DNA from: Scatosoma sp002474405
Lineage (GTDB): Bacteria; Bacillota; Clostridia; Christensenellales; Borkfalkiaceae
Length of the DNA: 40,188 bases
Reading direction: 5' to 3'
NCBI GenBank assembly: GCA_937892545.1
Contig: CALAFO010000005.1
Coordinates: 1-40,188 of the forward strand
A program made the translations under genes and the position numbers. The notes beneath the pieces were generated by a model. The model had not been told where the DNA came from. It did not search any database and saw only the letters and a program-made list of their open reading frames with translations. Positions 38,172-40,188 of this stretch are shown piece by piece. How positions within the stretch are numbered: position 1 is the stretch's first letter; each line of letters opens with the position of its first letter.

Positions 38172-38200
38172 TTGACATTTATGAATAAAAGGTCTATAAT
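38172..38200 (+). promoter_or_regulatory. Perfect sigma-A promoter for HTH-TM and integrase genes
   Basis: TTGACA (38172-38177) and TATAAT (38195-38200) with 17 bases between. It is followed by a 180-base leader containing the dyad TTTGAGC TAACG GCTCAAA (38319-38337). The leader could bind a repressor or form a hairpin before the 38383 gene. Confidence 0.75.
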
Positions 38201-38382
38201 TTGTGTTAAATGAAAGATTTTCTTTTGTTTGGTTATATGATAAACCCGTTTTTTGAGAAAATCAATACCCAAATTTACAACTTTTATACTCGATTTTAAA
38301 CTTTAAGACGGTTTCATTTTTGAGCTAACGGCTCAAATTTGCAAATAAATTTCATTATTATAATTTAAAGGGAGCGAAAGAC

Positions 38383-38772
38383 ATGATTTTAACAAAAATG
38401 CAAGCTTTGAAAGACGAAACGAAAATGACTTATCAGGATATAGCCGATAAAAGCGGCGTGCCGATTTCGACGGTGAAAAGAATTTTTTCGGGGAGAACGC
38501 CCGACCCCGGCGTGACGACCGTTATCGCGATTGTTGAAGCAATGGGCGGAACGGCGGACGATATTCAAAGCACTCCGCTTAATTCAGCCGACGGCGAGCA
38601 TATCTCGCCAAAATCTATAGAGCAACTCTGCGCCGTTTACGAACGGAGTTTAAGAGATAAAAACAGGCTAATCAAGGCGCAATTTATTACTATCGTTGCG
38701 ATGATTGCCGTTTTACTTTTTTTTCTGATATGGGATTTATACAATCCGAATATAGGATTTATAAGGAGATGA
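38383..38772 (+). CDS. HTH regulator with C-terminal membrane anchor, 129 aa
   Basis: It begins MILTKMQALKDETKMTYQDI with an XRE-like HTH (QDIADKSGVPISTVKRIFSG) at about residues 15-60. A linker follows and then one membrane segment (FITIVAMIAVLLFFLIWDL, about 101-119). RBS AGGGAGCGAAAGAC precedes ATG 38383. A DNA-binding head tied to the membrane next to the integrase could control excision. That is inference. Confidence 0.8.
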   Translation: MILTKMQALKDETKMTYQDIADKSGVPISTVKRIFSGRTPDPGVTTVIAIVEAMGGTADDIQSTPLNSADGEHISPKSIEQLCAVYERSLRDKNRLIKAQFITIVAMIAVLLFFLIWDLYNPNIGFIRR

Positions 38773-38778
38773 AAGACG

Positions 38779-40011
38779 TTGGCAAGCTATTTACACTACG
38801 AAAGATATTGCCCCAAATGTGCCAAATACTTAACCGAGAAGCGCATATTATGCCCTAAATGCCGCTCAGAGCTTAAAAACGTTAACAAATGGTACGTTCG
38901 CTTTCGCGCTCTTGAATACGGTGAATACAAGCAAAAAAAGCTCGGAGCTTATAACTCTAAAAAGGAAGCCGAACGCGCCTATCTCGAATACGAGAGCGGC
39001 ATAAAGCGGCGTGAAAATCCTATCGGAATTACATTCGGCGAAGTATGCGACGATTTACTTCGTCAAATCAAATCGGAATGCAAAACGTCTTCATATCTTG
39101 AGGCGGTCAATATTTTTAACAACCGTTTTCAAAGTTTGCGCAAAATCAGAATGACGGAATTATCAAAAAACGACTTACTAAAGTTTCGCGATTATCTATC
39201 TGCTCAAAATTTTGCAATGTCAACCACGTTCAAAACGTGGGCGAATTTAGGTCGTGTCTTAAAATACGGCTCACTTGACCATAACTTTGACCAACCTTAC
39301 AAAGACTATCAACGGATAAAAAAATTTCCGCGCTCAACTGTAAAAAAGGAAGCGTGGACGATTGAAGATTGGCAGAAATTTAACGCCACCGTGAAAGAGT
39401 GTTACGAATCGGCAAAATCCGCCGCCGTCGGAGATTGGCGCGAGAATTTCGCCGTTCGCAAGCATTATATATATTACGTCTTCTTCAACTATCTTTTTTA
39501 TATGGCAAACAGAAAAGGCGAGGCGACGGCTTTAAAGGTAAAAAAAATCGACTTTGAAAACCATACCGTATTAATCGATGAAAGCGTTACGAATAAGGTA
39601 ACGCCCGAAGAACGAGGCAAAGGAAAGACCTATGCCGTTACCGATCGGAAGACACATTCGGCATTAACCGAATCAATCCCCGAAGCCCTCGAGCCGCTTT
39701 TAAAGGAGTATATCGAAACGTTTAATTTAAAGTCGAACGATTTTATGTTTTTTAAAACGCGACCGATACCGTTCGAAACGTTGCGCCGCGACATGGCTAA
39801 ATATATCAATCTTGCAGGGGTAAAAAAAATAACTCCTCACCAATTCCGTCATACACATGCAACGATTATCTTTTCGTCCGGAGCAAGCAAAGCCGAGGAC
39901 GCTTATATCGTCGCTCACCGCCTCGGTCACTCGGTAAAATACACACTTGATACTTATGGCGATATATATAAAGAACGCGAGCAAGAATTCTTAAAAACCT
40001 TTAAATTTTAA
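38779..40011 (+). CDS. int: Tyrosine integrase with N-terminal zinc ribbon, 410 aa
   Basis: TTG 38779 is the start (MASYLHYERYCPKCAKYLTE), preceded by AAGGAGATGAAAGAC. No ATG fits. A zinc ribbon (CPKC, residues 11-14; CPKC 25-28) precedes an AP2-like arm-binding domain (KWYVRFRALEYGEYKQKKLG), a core-binding domain (85-180) and the catalytic domain with R245, K291, H354-x-x-R357, H380/H384 and Y393. It inserts the phage in a tRNA 3' end. Confidence 0.95.
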   Translation: MASYLHYERYCPKCAKYLTEKRILCPKCRSELKNVNKWYVRFRALEYGEYKQKKLGAYNSKKEAERAYLEYESGIKRRENPIGITFGEVCDDLLRQIKSECKTSSYLEAVNIFNNRFQSLRKIRMTELSKNDLLKFRDYLSAQNFAMSTTFKTWANLGRVLKYGSLDHNFDQPYKDYQRIKKFPRSTVKKEAWTIEDWQKFNATVKECYESAKSAAVGDWRENFAVRKHYIYYVFFNYLFYMANRKGEATALKVKKIDFENHTVLIDESVTNKVTPEERGKGKTYAVTDRKTHSALTESIPEALEPLLKEYIETFNLKSNDFMFFKTRPIPFETLRRDMAKYINLAGVKKITPHQFRHTHATIIFSSGASKAEDAYIVAHRLGHSVKYTLDTYGDIYKEREQEFLKTFKF

Positions 40012-40017
40012 AAAACG

Positions 40018-40038
40018 TGGCTAAAATGTGGCTAAAAT
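40018..40038. repeat. Candidate integrase arm-type site, right copy
   Basis: An exact 21-base copy of 679-699: GTGGCTAAAAT followed by GTGGCTAAAA. It lies 7 bases after the integrase stop codon and about 95 bases before the attachment core. In a circular phage genome the two copies would flank the core at similar distances. Confidence 0.55.
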
Positions 40039-40101
40039 ATATTTTTGTGATTTCGAAAATTAAAAACACAAAACGCAAAATCATAGATATAACCTAAAAA
40101 A

Positions 40102-40134
40102 ACGGACTATCATGTTTAGATAGTCCGTTTTTTT
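40102..40134 (+). terminator. Integrase terminator at the right attachment site
   Basis: ACGGACTATC (40102-40111) and GATAGTCCGT (40119-40128) form a 10-bp perfect stem, followed by TTTTTT running into the attachment repeat. It stops integrase transcripts before the host or, in the circle, before the phage left end. Confidence 0.85.
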
Positions 40135-40188
40135 GGTGCGGGTAACAGGGGTCGAATATAATGCCGCATTTTCCCGTGTTTCTCTTTT
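40134..40188. other. Right attachment repeat, probably attP-type junction
   Basis: Exact 55-base copy of 555-609, ending at the window edge. Bases after the tRNA-like core (40157-40188) match the phage left end instead of giving the rest of a tRNA. If the site is a tRNA 3' end, this copy joins the phage right end to the phage left end, as in an excised circle or tandem copy. The tRNA body is not in this window. Confidence 0.6.

Noticed and set aside
38028..38213. 61-aa plus-strand ORF
   Set aside because: No RBS and it contains the -35 and -10 of the integrase-side promoter. The opposite-strand 48-aa gene has a good RBS.

Overview
The window is a nearly complete temperate phage genome (about 39.6 kb, positions 555-40188) with about 550 bases of bacterial DNA on its left. 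Frequent AGGAGG-type ribosome binding sites, TTGACA/TATAAT promoters, intrinsic terminators, and HK97/SPP1-like head genes suggest a low-to-mid GC Gram-positive host, most likely an uncultured gut clostridium (Bacillota). This placement is inferred from sequence style. No rRNA or host marker gene is present.

Layout from left to right. Positions 1-554 are host: a truncated membrane protein gene and a bidirectional terminator. Positions 555-609 are the left attachment site, whose first 23 bases read on the minus strand as the 3' end of a tRNA (probably tRNA-Leu) ending in CCA. Positions 736-1771 are a small plus-strand cassette of three genes with a perfect promoter and its own terminator. Positions 1774-4135 are a minus-strand five-gene cassette with its own promoter and four 11-bp direct repeats. 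Positions 4231-24073 are the late operon on the minus strand. In transcription order it holds small and large terminase, portal, MuF-type minor head protein, scaffold, capsid, connectors, tail and baseplate proteins, receptor-binding proteins, and a group of membrane proteins. A small oppositely oriented gene with its own promoter sits inside it at 13.6-13.9 kb. Positions 24088-33580 are the early operon on the minus strand: late regulator, small accessory and membrane proteins, replication initiator with a possible origin, DUF1064-like nuclease, SSB, HNH endonuclease, ERF-type annealing protein and a 9-residue-repeat protein. Positions 33600-38770 are the control region, with at least seven helix-turn-helix proteins, a RelBE toxin-antitoxin pair and a roughly 440-nt candidate structured RNA. 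The tyrosine integrase, a terminator and the right attachment repeat complete the element.

How it may work together. A leaderless XRE repressor at 33705 and three copies of a TACACA-NN-TTGT operator form a lambda-like switch for the early operon. The early operon ends with a sigma-like regulator just upstream of the terminase promoter, whose -35 region is replaced by three 10-bp repeats. The structural operon then runs about 20 kb to a terminator at 4231.

Most notable points: a MuF minor head protein carrying a C-terminal HEXXH metallopeptidase domain with a small Cys-rich partner and two terminators behind it; the structured RNA between face-to-face promoters; the stack of XRE regulators, one with two fused HTH domains; operator dyads placed inside perfect promoter spacers at both ends of the phage; no recognisable tape-measure protein or endolysin; and a right-hand repeat that looks like a phage-phage (attP) junction rather than a true attR.
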